Positions 26,386 through 34,538 of a stretch of DNA of 64,000 nucleotides are shown one piece after another (positions within the stretch are counted from its first letter, which is position 1; each line of letters begins with the position of its first letter). Below the pieces are notes generated by a model. The model searched no databases, was not told the origin of the DNA, and saw nothing but the letters and a program-made list of their open reading frames with translations. This DNA is from Pseudomonas sp. 21. Its GTDB lineage: Bacteria > Pseudomonadota > Gammaproteobacteria > Pseudomonadales > Pseudomonadaceae. The position numbers and the translations under genes were made by a program. The stretch is from assembly GCF_000955805.1 (NCBI RefSeq), contig NZ_JYOA01000008.1, forward strand, positions 65,693 to 129,692. Reading direction: 5' to 3'.

Positions 26386-27243
26386 ATGCTCACACTCAAA
26401 GATCGCCTGAACACCCCGGAAGTCGAGCTCACCAAGGCCGAGCGCAAAGTCCTGCGCGCCTTGCTCGACGACTACCCGCGCGCTGGTCTCGGGCCGATGT
26501 CGCGTCTCGCGCGCCAGGCCGGGGTCAGCGATCCCAGCATTCTGCGGCTGGTGAAGAAGCTCGGTTTCAGCGGCTACAGCGATTTCCAGAACGCGCTGAT
26601 GACCGAGGTGGACGACCGCCTGCGCTCGCCGCGCACCCTGCTCGCCGGGCGCCGCGAGGGCATGAGCCGCGACGACGTCTGGTCCAATTATCTCAGCGAC
26701 GCCAGCGAAGGCATCCAGCGCACCCTGGCGCTGACCCAGGCCGACGACGTGCGCCTGCTCGGTGACTGGCTGCTCGACCCCAAGCTGCGCGTGTTCTGCC
26801 ACGGCGGCCGCTTCAGCCGCTTCCTCGCCGGTTACCTGGTGGCGCACCTGCGCATGTTGCGCAGCGGCTGCCTGCTGCTGGACGACGGCGCCGCGCTGCC
26901 TGACCAGTTGGGCGACATCGACCGCCAGACGCTGGTGGTGGTGTTCGACTACCGCCGCTACCAGGCCCAGGCGCTGGGCGTGACCCGCGCAGCCAAGGCC
27001 CGTGGCGCACGGGTGGTGCTGTTCACCGACATCTACGACTCGCCGCTGCGCGAGTTCGCCGACCTGATCATCAGCGCCCCGGTGGAGTCCCCGTCGCCCT
27101 TCGACACCCTGGTGCCGACCATGGCCCAGGTCGAAGCGCTGATCGCCAGCCTGGTCGCGCGCATGGACGGCCAGCTCGACGAACGCCTGGAAGGCATCGA
27201 CCACCTGAGAGCTGCCTTCGGCAGCCACATCCTTGAGGAATGA
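26386..27243 (+). CDS. RpiR-family transcriptional regulator (HTH + SIS domain)
   Basis: 285 residues. The N-terminal HTH_6 domain (about 1-75) contains GPMSRLARQAGVSDPSILRLVKKLGFSGYSDFQ, the RpiR signature; the rest is a SIS domain (CHGGRFSRFLAGYLVAHLRML, DIDRQTLVVVFDYRRYQ, VVLFTDIYDSPL) which usually senses a phosphosugar. First gene of a five-gene run; its stop overlaps the next start as ATGA. It probably regulates the operon and itself through the palindrome upstream. A SIS-type sensor in front of amide-metabolism genes is a less usual pairing. Confidence 0.9.
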   Translation: MLTLKDRLNTPEVELTKAERKVLRALLDDYPRAGLGPMSRLARQAGVSDPSILRLVKKLGFSGYSDFQNALMTEVDDRLRSPRTLLAGRREGMSRDDVWSNYLSDASEGIQRTLALTQADDVRLLGDWLLDPKLRVFCHGGRFSRFLAGYLVAHLRMLRSGCLLLDDGAALPDQLGDIDRQTLVVVFDYRRYQAQALGVTRAAKARGARVVLFTDIYDSPLREFADLIISAPVESPSPFDTLVPTMAQVEALIASLVARMDGQLDERLEGIDHLRAAFGSHILEE

Positions 27244-27887
27244 CCGTGTTCAGCTTGCCCCACCACTCGCCCCGTGACCTGCCGTTCACCCGCGGCCAGA
27301 CTGCCATCCTGTTCGTCGACATGCAGAACGCCTGGGTCATTCCCGGCCGCGATGCGCATGTCGATCCGCAGACGCACCGCTACTTCTACGACCGCGTCGA
27401 GGCGAGCGTGATACCCAACCAGCAGCGCCTGCTGGCCGCCATGCGCGAGGTGGGCGGGGAAGTCCTGCACACCATCATCGAAAGCCTCACCGCCGATGGC
27501 CGCGACCGCTCGTTGGACCACAAGCTCTCCGACATGCACCTGCCCAAGGGCAGCCCGGATGCCCAGGTCATCGATGCCCTGGCGCCGCGGGAAAACGAGA
27601 TCGTATTGCCGAAGACCTCCTCGGGCGTCTTCAACTCCACCGCCATCGACTACGTGCTGCGCAACCTCAACACCCGCCACCTGATCATCTGCGGCGTGGT
27701 CACCGACCAGTGCGTGGACATGGCCGTGCGCGACGCTGCCGACCGTGGTTACCTCGTCACCCTGGTGGAAGACGCTTGCGCCACCCACACCGCCGAACGC
27801 CACCAGGCCTGCCTGGAAGCGATCAAGGGCTACTGCTGGATCGCCGACACCGACACGGTGCTGGCCCGCATCGCCGCGCTGGCCTGA
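27240..27887 (+). CDS. isochorismatase-family cysteine amidohydrolase
   Basis: 215 residues with the Asp-Lys-Cys catalytic triad of this fold: Asp27 in LFVDMQ, Lys125 in VLPKTSSGVF, Cys158 in GVVTDQC with the preceding cis-peptide Val-Val-Thr. Members hydrolyse amides such as N-carbamoylsarcosine, ureidoacrylate or nicotinamide. The start overlaps the regulator stop. Followed after 15 bases by the glutamine-synthetase-like gene. The context suggests release of ammonia or a carbamoyl group from an amide intermediate; the exact substrate is not evident. Confidence 0.87.
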   Translation: MTVFSLPHHSPRDLPFTRGQTAILFVDMQNAWVIPGRDAHVDPQTHRYFYDRVEASVIPNQQRLLAAMREVGGEVLHTIIESLTADGRDRSLDHKLSDMHLPKGSPDAQVIDALAPRENEIVLPKTSSGVFNSTAIDYVLRNLNTRHLIICGVVTDQCVDMAVRDAADRGYLVTLVEDACATHTAERHQACLEAIKGYCWIADTDTVLARIAALA

Positions 27888-27902
27888 GGCCGGGAGAACG
27901 CC

Positions 27903-29243
27903 ATGAGTCAGAACAATAACAATCCCGCTCCGATGCGCCTGACCAGCTTCGTCACCACCGACCTCTGCGGCATCACCCGCGGCCGCTCGCTTCCCGAGTC
28001 GGAAGTCGCCGAGCAACTGGCCACCGGCTGCGGCTGGGTGCCCGCCAACAGCGCGCTGACGCCGCAGGACATCATCGCCGACGACAACCCCTGGGGCAGC
28101 CACGGCGACCTGCGCCTGCTGCCCGACCCGAGCAGCCGGGTGCGCCTGGAAAACGGCCCCGACTCCCAGGCCGCGCCGCTGGATTACCTGCACGGTGATC
28201 TGGTGACGACTACCGGTGCGCCGTGGCCAGTTTGCCCGCGCACGCTGCTGCGCGAAGAGATCGCCCGTTACCGCGAGCTGGACCTGCAGGTCACCGCCGC
28301 CTTCGAACACGAATTCAACCTGCTCGGCCTGCCGGACGAGCACGCCGCCGCCTTCTCCCTGCAGGCGCAGCGGCAGACCGGCAACTTCGGCGGTTGGCTG
28401 ATGAGCGCGCTGGAGCAGATCGGCGCCGAGCCGGAAATGTTCCTGCCCGAGTACGGCCGCAACCAGTATGAAGTCACCTGCCGGCCGACCCAGGGCGTTG
28501 CTGCGGCGGACCGCGCGGTGAACGTCCGCGAAGTCACCCGCGAGATCGCCCGGCAGTTCGGCTGGCGCAGCAGCTTTACGCCGCTGCTGGCGCCCGGCGC
28601 CGTGACCAACGGCGTGCACCTGCACCTGAGCCTGCAACGCCTGGATGGCACTCCGGTGTTCTACGACGAGGCCGCGCCGACCAACCTGTCCAAGCTCGCC
28701 GAGCACTGGGCCGCCGGTGTGCTGCGCCACTTGCCGGCATTGTGCGCGTTGACCGCGCCGACGGCGGTGTCCTACCTGCGGCTGAAACCGCACCACTGGA
28801 GCGCCGCCTACGCCTGCCTGGGCCTGCGCAACCGCGAAGCGGCGCTGCGCATCTGCCCGGTGGTGGAGATTGGCGGCAAGCCCAAGGCGCGCCAGTTCAA
28901 CCTGGAATTCCGCCCCATGGACGCCACCGCCAGCCCGCACCTGGCCATGGCAGCGGTGCTGATCGCCGGGCGCCTGGGCATGCAGCAGGAGCTGCCGCTG
29001 TCGGCGGTCACCGATGTCGACCCGCACAGCCTCAGCGATGCGCAGCGCGAGGAACTGGGCATCAAGTCGTTGCCGGGCTCGCTGGAGGAGGCCCAGCGTC
29101 TGCTGCTGGCCGATACCGAACTCTGCGCCCAGCTGCCGCCGGCCCTGCTGCAGACCTACGTCGCCATGAAGCGCCAGGAACTGGCCCTGACCCGCGAACT
29201 CAGCGAAGAACAACTCTGTGAATCCTATGCAAAGTTCTACTGA
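27903..29243 (+). CDS. glutamine-synthetase-family protein, probable gamma-glutamyl ligase
   Basis: 446 residues with the GS fold: an N-terminal beta-grasp part (to about 100) and a catalytic barrel with FEHEFNLL (metal-binding Glu), GRNQYEVTCRP, NGVHLHLSL (loop with the ATP/metal His), and a C-terminal RQFNLEFRPMDATASPHL arginine block. The sequence belongs with GlnA-like paralogues (PuuA / GlnT type) rather than housekeeping GlnA, which is longer and has a different adenylylation loop. Such enzymes join glutamate to amines. The next gene overlaps its 3' end. Confidence 0.85.
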   Translation: MSQNNNNPAPMRLTSFVTTDLCGITRGRSLPESEVAEQLATGCGWVPANSALTPQDIIADDNPWGSHGDLRLLPDPSSRVRLENGPDSQAAPLDYLHGDLVTTTGAPWPVCPRTLLREEIARYRELDLQVTAAFEHEFNLLGLPDEHAAAFSLQAQRQTGNFGGWLMSALEQIGAEPEMFLPEYGRNQYEVTCRPTQGVAAADRAVNVREVTREIARQFGWRSSFTPLLAPGAVTNGVHLHLSLQRLDGTPVFYDEAAPTNLSKLAEHWAAGVLRHLPALCALTAPTAVSYLRLKPHHWSAAYACLGLRNREAALRICPVVEIGGKPKARQFNLEFRPMDATASPHLAMAAVLIAGRLGMQQELPLSAVTDVDPHSLSDAQREELGIKSLPGSLEEAQRLLLADTELCAQLPPALLQTYVAMKRQELALTRELSEEQLCESYAKFY

Positions 29244-29970
29244 ATCCGGCCTTTACCGGCGCCCGCCGTTCGAGATCGTCAACCCGCAGGGCAAGAGCCC
29301 CGTGCTGCTGGTCTGCGAACATGCCAGCCGCTACATCCCCGAGGAACTGGCGCAACTGGGCCTGGACGACGCGGCCGCCGCCGAGCACATCGCCTGGGAC
29401 ATCGGCGCGCTGGACCTGGCCCGCGAGCTGTCGGCGCGCCTGGACGCCACGCTGCTGGTGGCCAACTACTCGCGCCTGCTGATCGACCTCAACCGGCCGC
29501 TGTCCGCCCCGGATGCGATTCCCGAGCACAGCGAGATCTACCCGATTCCCGGCAACTGCAACCTGAGCGCAGCGGCCCGGCAGGAGAGGGTGGCGCGCCT
29601 GTTCGAGCCGTTCCACCAGCAACTGACCGCGCTGCTCGACGAGCGTCTGGCTGCTGGCCGGCCGACTCGTCTGGTGGGCGTGCACAGCTTCACCCCGAGC
29701 TATCGCGGCGAGCCTCGCCCGTGGGTCGCCGGGGTGCTCTACGCCAAGGCCGAAGCCTATGCCCAGCGCATGGTGGCGGGGCTGCGGGAGAGCGGCGAAG
29801 AGATCGGCGCCAACCAGCCCTATGTGATCGACCCGCTGGAGGACATGACCGTCCCGGTGCATGGCGACGAACGCGGCGTGGACGCCGTGCTGATCGAAAT
29901 CCGCAATGACGGACTGCAGACCCCGCAAGGGGTGGAAGCCTGGGCGACGCGCCTGGCTCCCTGGCTCTGA
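29227..29970 (+). CDS. N-formylglutamate amidohydrolase-family protein
   Basis: 247 residues of the FGase family: VLLVCEHASRYIPEELAQLGL near the N-terminus, AWDIGALDLARELSARLDATLL, YSRLLIDLNRP, and LVGVHSFTPSYRG followed by LIEIRNDGL, all typical. Family members cleave N-formylglutamate to formate and glutamate, or related N-acyl amino acids. No hut genes are near, so a role outside histidine breakdown is likely. The ATG at 29227 is chosen; a GTG at 29218 is in frame and also overlaps the ligase gene. Followed by 113 bases before the permease gene. Confidence 0.85.
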   Translation: MQSSTESGLYRRPPFEIVNPQGKSPVLLVCEHASRYIPEELAQLGLDDAAAAEHIAWDIGALDLARELSARLDATLLVANYSRLLIDLNRPLSAPDAIPEHSEIYPIPGNCNLSAAARQERVARLFEPFHQQLTALLDERLAAGRPTRLVGVHSFTPSYRGEPRPWVAGVLYAKAEAYAQRMVAGLRESGEEIGANQPYVIDPLEDMTVPVHGDERGVDAVLIEIRNDGLQTPQGVEAWATRLAPWL

Positions 29971-30083
29971 GGACCCCAGCCCGGCTGGCCCCGTTCGACT
30001 GGCCGGGCAGGTTCTGAAAACAACAACAATTCAGCGCATGAGCGCCGAACCCTTACAGCTGCCGTTCCCAGAGGAAGTGCCCC

Positions 30084-31427
30084 GTGGCTATCGAACAGTT
30101 CGGATACAAGCAACAACTCCGCCGCAGCCTGACGCTCGGCGACCTGGTGATCTACGGGATGATCTTCATGATCCCGATCGCGCCCTTCGGCGTTTACGGC
30201 TGGGTCCACGCGGACGCCCACGGCATGGTGCCGATGGCCTACCTAGTGGGCATGGTGGCGATGCTCTTCACCGCGCTGAGTTACGGCGCGATGTCCCGCG
30301 CCTTTCCCATTGCCGGCTCGGTGTACTCCTACGCCCAGCGCGGCATCCACCCCAACGTCGGCTTCATCGCCGGCTGGGTCCTGCTGCTGGACTACCTGCT
30401 GATCCCGCCGCTGCTCTACGTGTTCAGCGCGCTGGCGCTGAACCACCTGTTCCCGGCGATTCCCAAGCTGGCATTCATGCTGATCTTCCTGGTGTCCGCC
30501 ACGCTCATCAACCTGCGCGGCATCACCCTGGCGGCCCGCTTCAACCTGCTGTTCCTGATCGCCGAGCTGGTGGTCCTGGCGATCTTCCTGGCGGTGGGCT
30601 ACCACGCCCTGGAAGGCGGTCTCGGCAATGGCCGGCTGACCCTTGAGCCGCTGCTGCAACCGGAGCATTTCAACCTCGGCCTGGTGATGAAGGCGGTGTC
30701 CATCGCGGTACTGTCGTTCCTCGGTTTCGACGCGATCTCCACCCTCGCCGAAGAGGTCAAGGGCGACCCGGCCAAGCAGATCGGCCGCGCCTCGCTGATC
30801 GCGCTGTTCGTCATGGGCGCCATCTTCATCGTGCAGACCTGGCTGGCCACCGACCTCGCCGCCGGCATGACCTTCAAGTCGGCGGACACCGCCTTCTACG
30901 AGATCGCCGAAGCGGCCGGTGGCAGCTGGCTCTCCACGCTGACCGCAGTGGCCACCGCGCTGGCGTGGGGCGTCACCGTGTCGATCACCTCGCAGGCCGC
31001 CGTCTCGCGCCTGCTGTACTCCATGGCTCGCGACGGCAAACTGCCGCGCGTGCTGGCCAAGGTGCACCCGAAATACCAGACCCCGCACATCAGCCTGTAC
31101 CTGGTGGGCGTGCTGTCCCTGGGCATCGGCATCTACTTCCTCGACTCGCCGGACGTGCTCACCTCGCTGGTCAACTTCGGCGCGCTGACCGGTTTCTGCC
31201 TGCTGCACATCGCGGTGATCAACCACTACTTCATCCGCCAGAAGAGCGGCCGGGTGCTGCGCCACCTGGTGTTCCCGCTGGTGGGCCTGGTGATCATCGC
31301 CTACGTGCTGTTCAGCATGAGCCGCGAGGCGCAGGAACTGGGTGCGGGCTGGATCGCCATCGGCCTGGTGTACCTCGCGGTGCTCAGCCGGCGCGGCAAT
31401 GGCAGTGAGCTGGCACGGGAAATCTGA
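30084..31427 (+). CDS. APC-family amino acid/amine permease
   Basis: 447 residues, 12 predicted helices. Helix 1 carries GDLVIYGMIFMIPIAPFGVYG, the unwound-helix motif of APC carriers, and SFLGFDAISTLAEEVKGDP is the conserved segment of helix 6. Closest in kind to the PuuP-like putrescine/amino acid importers. Begins with GTG, with GAGGAA nine bases upstream. Last gene of the RpiR operon, so it probably brings in the substrate handled by the three enzymes. A hairpin follows the stop. Confidence 0.9.
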   Translation: MAIEQFGYKQQLRRSLTLGDLVIYGMIFMIPIAPFGVYGWVHADAHGMVPMAYLVGMVAMLFTALSYGAMSRAFPIAGSVYSYAQRGIHPNVGFIAGWVLLLDYLLIPPLLYVFSALALNHLFPAIPKLAFMLIFLVSATLINLRGITLAARFNLLFLIAELVVLAIFLAVGYHALEGGLGNGRLTLEPLLQPEHFNLGLVMKAVSIAVLSFLGFDAISTLAEEVKGDPAKQIGRASLIALFVMGAIFIVQTWLATDLAAGMTFKSADTAFYEIAEAAGGSWLSTLTAVATALAWGVTVSITSQAAVSRLLYSMARDGKLPRVLAKVHPKYQTPHISLYLVGVLSLGIGIYFLDSPDVLTSLVNFGALTGFCLLHIAVINHYFIRQKSGRVLRHLVFPLVGLVIIAYVLFSMSREAQELGAGWIAIGLVYLAVLSRRGNGSELAREI

Positions 31428-31433
31428 GCGGGT

Positions 31434-31467
31434 GCGCCGTGCTGTCGCAGACGGCACGGCGCGCTTT
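31434..31467 (+). terminator. terminator-like hairpin after the permease gene
   Basis: Perfect 9-bp arms GCGCCGTGC (31434-31442) and GCACGGCGC (31454-31462) with an 11-base loop, followed by only three T's. Probably a weak terminator closing the RpiR operon. Confidence 0.5.
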
Positions 31468-31583
31468 GACAGAAGGCGGGGCGTGCCCCATAAAGATCCG
31501 GGTCGGTGGCGGGCAGTGCCTGCCCCGACTGCTTTCGCCGGGGCAGGGAAGCCGGCACGACTGACGAATCATCGCGAAGCATC

Positions 31584-32066
31584 ATGAGCAGGAAAGATCA
31601 GGACAGCCCCTTCACCCTGGACCGCATCGACGAGGAGATCATCCGCATCCTCCGTCACCAGGGCCGCATCACCTACGGCAAGCTGTCCGCCCTCGTGCAC
31701 CTCACCCCGCGCCCCTGCCAGGAGCGCGTCCGCAAGCTGGAGCGGCACGGCATCATCCGGGGCTACGGCGCCGTCATCGACGAGCAGAAGATTTCCGCCG
31801 GGCTCTCGCTGCTGGTACTGGTCGCACTGTCGAACCAGAGCGGCCGCAGTGCGCAGAAGGCCTTCGAGGCCCGCGTCATGGCCTGCCCGGAAGTGCTGCA
31901 TTGCCAACTGATCAGCGGGACCTTCGACTACAGCGTGCGCATGCGCTGCCGTGACATGGAGCACTACCGCGCGCTGACCGAAACCTGGCTCAACGACGAG
32001 AGCCTGCACATCGACAAGCTGGTCGCCCATCCCGAGCTGACGACCATCAAGGAATCCGCCAGCTAG
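31584..32066 (+). CDS. Lrp/AsnC-family transcriptional regulator
   Basis: 160 residues: HTH at about 12-65 (DRIDEEIIRILRHQGRITYGKLSALVHLTPRPCQERVRKLERHGIIRGY) followed by an AsnC ligand-binding domain (LVLVALSNQ, FEARVMACPEVLHCQLISGTFDYSVRMRCRDMEHY). Such proteins sense amino acids. The ornithine cyclodeaminase gene lies 310 bases downstream in the same direction, with a 17-bp palindrome between them, so it is the probable target. The ATG lacks a strong ribosome site. Confidence 0.9.
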   Translation: MSRKDQDSPFTLDRIDEEIIRILRHQGRITYGKLSALVHLTPRPCQERVRKLERHGIIRGYGAVIDEQKISAGLSLLVLVALSNQSGRSAQKAFEARVMACPEVLHCQLISGTFDYSVRMRCRDMEHYRALTETWLNDESLHIDKLVAHPELTTIKESAS

Positions 32067-32376
32067 CCCTTCGGTGCCCCCTCCGGCGGTGCCTTTTCCT
32101 TACGTCTCCCGCCTGCAATATCGGCCTGTCGAAGGCTGCGAAACGCACAGCCGAATCGGCTGTTGCCGCTCGCCAATACAGCCGGATCGGCCGGCGCGGG
32201 CCCGTATTACAGCCGGGTTTTCACCCCGGCGAGTGGGAAAATCGTCTTGCCCCTCTCTGACGTGCAGACCTGCTCCAGGGCCTCTGCCACCTTGTTGTGC
32301 CCGCTGTTCGAGACACGGCGGAGGCGGGCTGCAGTCCAATCAGAAGACGCCAATCACAACAATCGGAGGTCCCACC
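32067..32376 (+). promoter_or_regulatory. regulatory gap before the ornithine cyclodeaminase gene, with a 17-bp palindrome
   Basis: ACAGCCGA (32147-32154) and TCGGCTGT (32156-32163) are perfect inverted repeats around one A. The 310-base gap has no convincing gene. The palindrome may be an Lrp-type operator; GGAGG before the ATG at 32377 is clear. Confidence 0.45.
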
Positions 32377-33438
32377 ATGACCCGCTTCGTCGACGTCCCC
32401 ACGATGTCCCAACTGGTCCAGCAGATCGGTGTCGCCCGCTTCATCGGCGAACTCGCCGACACCATCGCCGAGGATTTCGTGCGCTGGGAGTCCTTCGACA
32501 AATCCGCCCGCGTCGCCAACCACTCCGAGATCGGCGTCATCGAACTGATGCCGGTGGCCGACACCGCCCGCTATGCCTTCAAGTACGTCAACGGCCACCC
32601 GCAGAACACCCAGCGCGGGCTGTTCACCGTCATGGCCTTCGGCGTGCTGGCCGATGTCGAGACGGGCTACCCGGTGCTGCTCTCCGAGCTGACCGTGGCC
32701 ACCGCGCTGCGCACCTGCGCCACCTCGCTGATGGCCGCTCGCGCACTGGCGCGTCCGAACTCGCGGCGCATGGCGCTGATCGGCAACGGCGCGCAGAGCG
32801 AATTCCAGGCACTGGCCTTCCATCACCACCTGGGCATCGAGGAAATCGCGGTCTACGACATCGACCCGCAGGCCACTGAAAAGCTGATCCGCAACCTCTC
32901 GGAATTCCCCAGCCTGAAGATCATCCGCGCCGGCTCCACCGCCGAAGCGGTGCGCGGTGCCGACATCGTCACCACGGTAACCGCCGACAAGGCCTACGCG
33001 ACCATCCTCACCCCGGAGATGATCGAGCCGGGCATGCACATCAACGGCGTGGGCGGCGACTGCCCGGGCAAGACCGAACTGCACGCCGACGTGCTGCGTG
33101 CCGGCAAGGTGTTCGTCGAGTACGAGCCGCAATCGCGCGTCGAGGGCGAAATCCAGCAGATGCCTGCGGACTTCCCGGTAACCGACCTGTGGCGGGTGCT
33201 GGCCGGCCAGGTCGACGGGCGTGACAGCGCCGAGCAGGTAACCATCTTCGACTCGGTCGGCTTCGCCCTCGAAGACTACTCGGCGCTGCGTTACGTGAAC
33301 GAGCAGGCGAGCCGCCTGGACCTCGGCGAGCGCATCGACCTGGTGCCGTGGAGCGAGGACGAGGACAACGATCCCAAGGACCTGTTCCGCTACACCCGCT
33401 CCGGCAAGGCGCGCAAAGGGTTGCGCCGCATCGCCTGA
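32377..33438 (+). CDS. ornithine cyclodeaminase
   Basis: 353 residues of the ornithine cyclodeaminase / mu-crystallin family, close in length to the Pseudomonas enzyme. It would convert L-ornithine to L-proline and ammonia with bound NAD. Features: RVANHSEIGVIELMPV, KYVNGHP with the substrate Lys, TALRTCATSLMAARALA, the Rossmann GNGAQSEFQALAF with DIDPQA at the end of strand 2, and INGVGGDCPGKTEL with the catalytic Asp region. Preceded by GGAGG. Likely controlled by the upstream Lrp-type gene. Ends three bases before the stop of the convergent LysR gene. Confidence 0.9.
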   Translation: MTRFVDVPTMSQLVQQIGVARFIGELADTIAEDFVRWESFDKSARVANHSEIGVIELMPVADTARYAFKYVNGHPQNTQRGLFTVMAFGVLADVETGYPVLLSELTVATALRTCATSLMAARALARPNSRRMALIGNGAQSEFQALAFHHHLGIEEIAVYDIDPQATEKLIRNLSEFPSLKIIRAGSTAEAVRGADIVTTVTADKAYATILTPEMIEPGMHINGVGGDCPGKTELHADVLRAGKVFVEYEPQSRVEGEIQQMPADFPVTDLWRVLAGQVDGRDSAEQVTIFDSVGFALEDYSALRYVNEQASRLDLGERIDLVPWSEDEDNDPKDLFRYTRSGKARKGLRRIA

Positions 33439-33441
33439 CGC

Positions 33442-34380
33442 TCAGCGTGCCTCTTCGGGAATCGCCAGCGGCGGCCGGCTGAGGTCGCTGGCGCTCTGCG
33501 TGGTGGCGGCGACACGGGCCTTGAGCCATTGGCTGAAGGCCTTGACCACCGGGCGCTCGGCCTTCACCGGGTCGGTCACCAGGAAATAGCCCCGGCTGGA
33601 CTGGATGGTGATGTCGAACGGGCGCACCAGCAGGCCACGGGCCAGGGCATCGCCGCTGAGCAGGTTGTCGCCGATGGCCACGCCCTGGGCGGCAATGCAG
33701 GCAGCGATGGTGCAGGGCGCATCGGCGAACAGCACGCCGGAGCGGTGATCGATGGCGCTCGCGCCCACCGCGCCGAGCCACAGGCGCCAATCAGCGAAAT
33801 CGTTCATGTGCAGCAGCGTGTAGTGGGCCAGGTCCGCCGGCTGCTGCAGGCCGCCGCGCGAGTGGATCAGGCGCGGGCTGCAGACCGGGAAGAAGTGCAG
33901 GGCCACCAGTTGCTCCACGGTCTGGTTCGGCCAGTCACCGCTGCCGTAGGCGATGAACAGGTCGGCGTCACTGGCGCTGGTGTCCTGCGGCACGCGCGGC
34001 GTCACCACGTGCAACTGCACCTGCGGGTACTGCGCGAGGAAGTCGCCCAGGTGCTGGCACAGCCAGTAGGTGGCGAAGCCGGGGTTGCAACTCACGCACA
34101 GCGGCCCGCTGACCTGCTGTTCGTCGAAGCTGCTGCCGGCCAGTTGCACCTCCGCGAGGATGCGCTGCACGTCGCGGGCATACCTTTCTCCCCGATAGGT
34201 CAGGCGGATGCCGCGCCCGGTGCGTTCGGTCAGGGCGAAGCCCAGGCGTTCCTCCAGCGTGGCGAGGCGGTGGCTGACCGCGCTGCGGGTGAGGTTCAGC
34301 TCCTGCGCGGCGGCGGACACGCTGCCCAGCCGGGCCACGGCATCCAGCGCCCGCAGGGCGGTCATCGACGGAAAGTGCAT
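33442..34380 (-). CDS. LysR-family regulator, GcvA-like
   Basis: 312 residues. HTH at about 5-65 (ALDAVARLGSVSAAAQELNLTRSAVSHRLATLEERLG) of the GcvA/AmpR branch, then the effector domain (LCVSCNPGFATYWLCQHLGDFLAQYPQVQLHVVTPR). The start at 34380 begins MHFPSMTALRALDAVAR, the canonical N-terminus. It is divergent from the M20 amidohydrolase gene across 158 bases which hold three tandem ATTGGTGAAA repeats and an inverted copy. These are the likely binding sites. Confidence 0.9.
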   Translation of the reverse strand: MHFPSMTALRALDAVARLGSVSAAAQELNLTRSAVSHRLATLEERLGFALTERTGRGIRLTYRGERYARDVQRILAEVQLAGSSFDEQQVSGPLCVSCNPGFATYWLCQHLGDFLAQYPQVQLHVVTPRVPQDTSASDADLFIAYGSGDWPNQTVEQLVALHFFPVCSPRLIHSRGGLQQPADLAHYTLLHMNDFADWRLWLGAVGASAIDHRSGVLFADAPCTIAACIAAQGVAIGDNLLSGDALARGLLVRPFDITIQSSRGYFLVTDPVKAERPVVKAFSQWLKARVAATTQSASDLSRPPLAIPEEAR

Positions 34381-34397
34381 GGGCGGTCCAACTCTCG

Positions 34398-34492
34398 ATT
34401 GGTGAAAGTCGATTGGTGAAACTCTATTGGTGAAACTATCCCGACATCGGGTGGCGAAATCCTGCGCTTGTTGCAAATTCTGCTTCACCAAT
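34398..34492. promoter_or_regulatory. three tandem 14-bp iterons plus an inverted copy, candidate LysR sites
   Basis: ATTGGTGAAA occurs at 34398-34407, 34412-34421 and 34426-34435, with an exact 14-base period, and as its complement TTCACCAAT at 34484-34492. All lie between the divergent LysR and amidohydrolase starts. The unit is about 1.3 helical turns, so successive copies face different sides of the DNA. Confidence 0.65.
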
Positions 34493-34538
34493 ACTAGGCC
34501 ACACGACAACAACAACAGGCAACGATGAGGAAGCCGCC

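Noticed and set aside
34398-34435. CRISPR-like repeats
   Set aside because: Only three 10-base units with 4-base gaps; no spacers and no cas genes. Best read as regulator sites.
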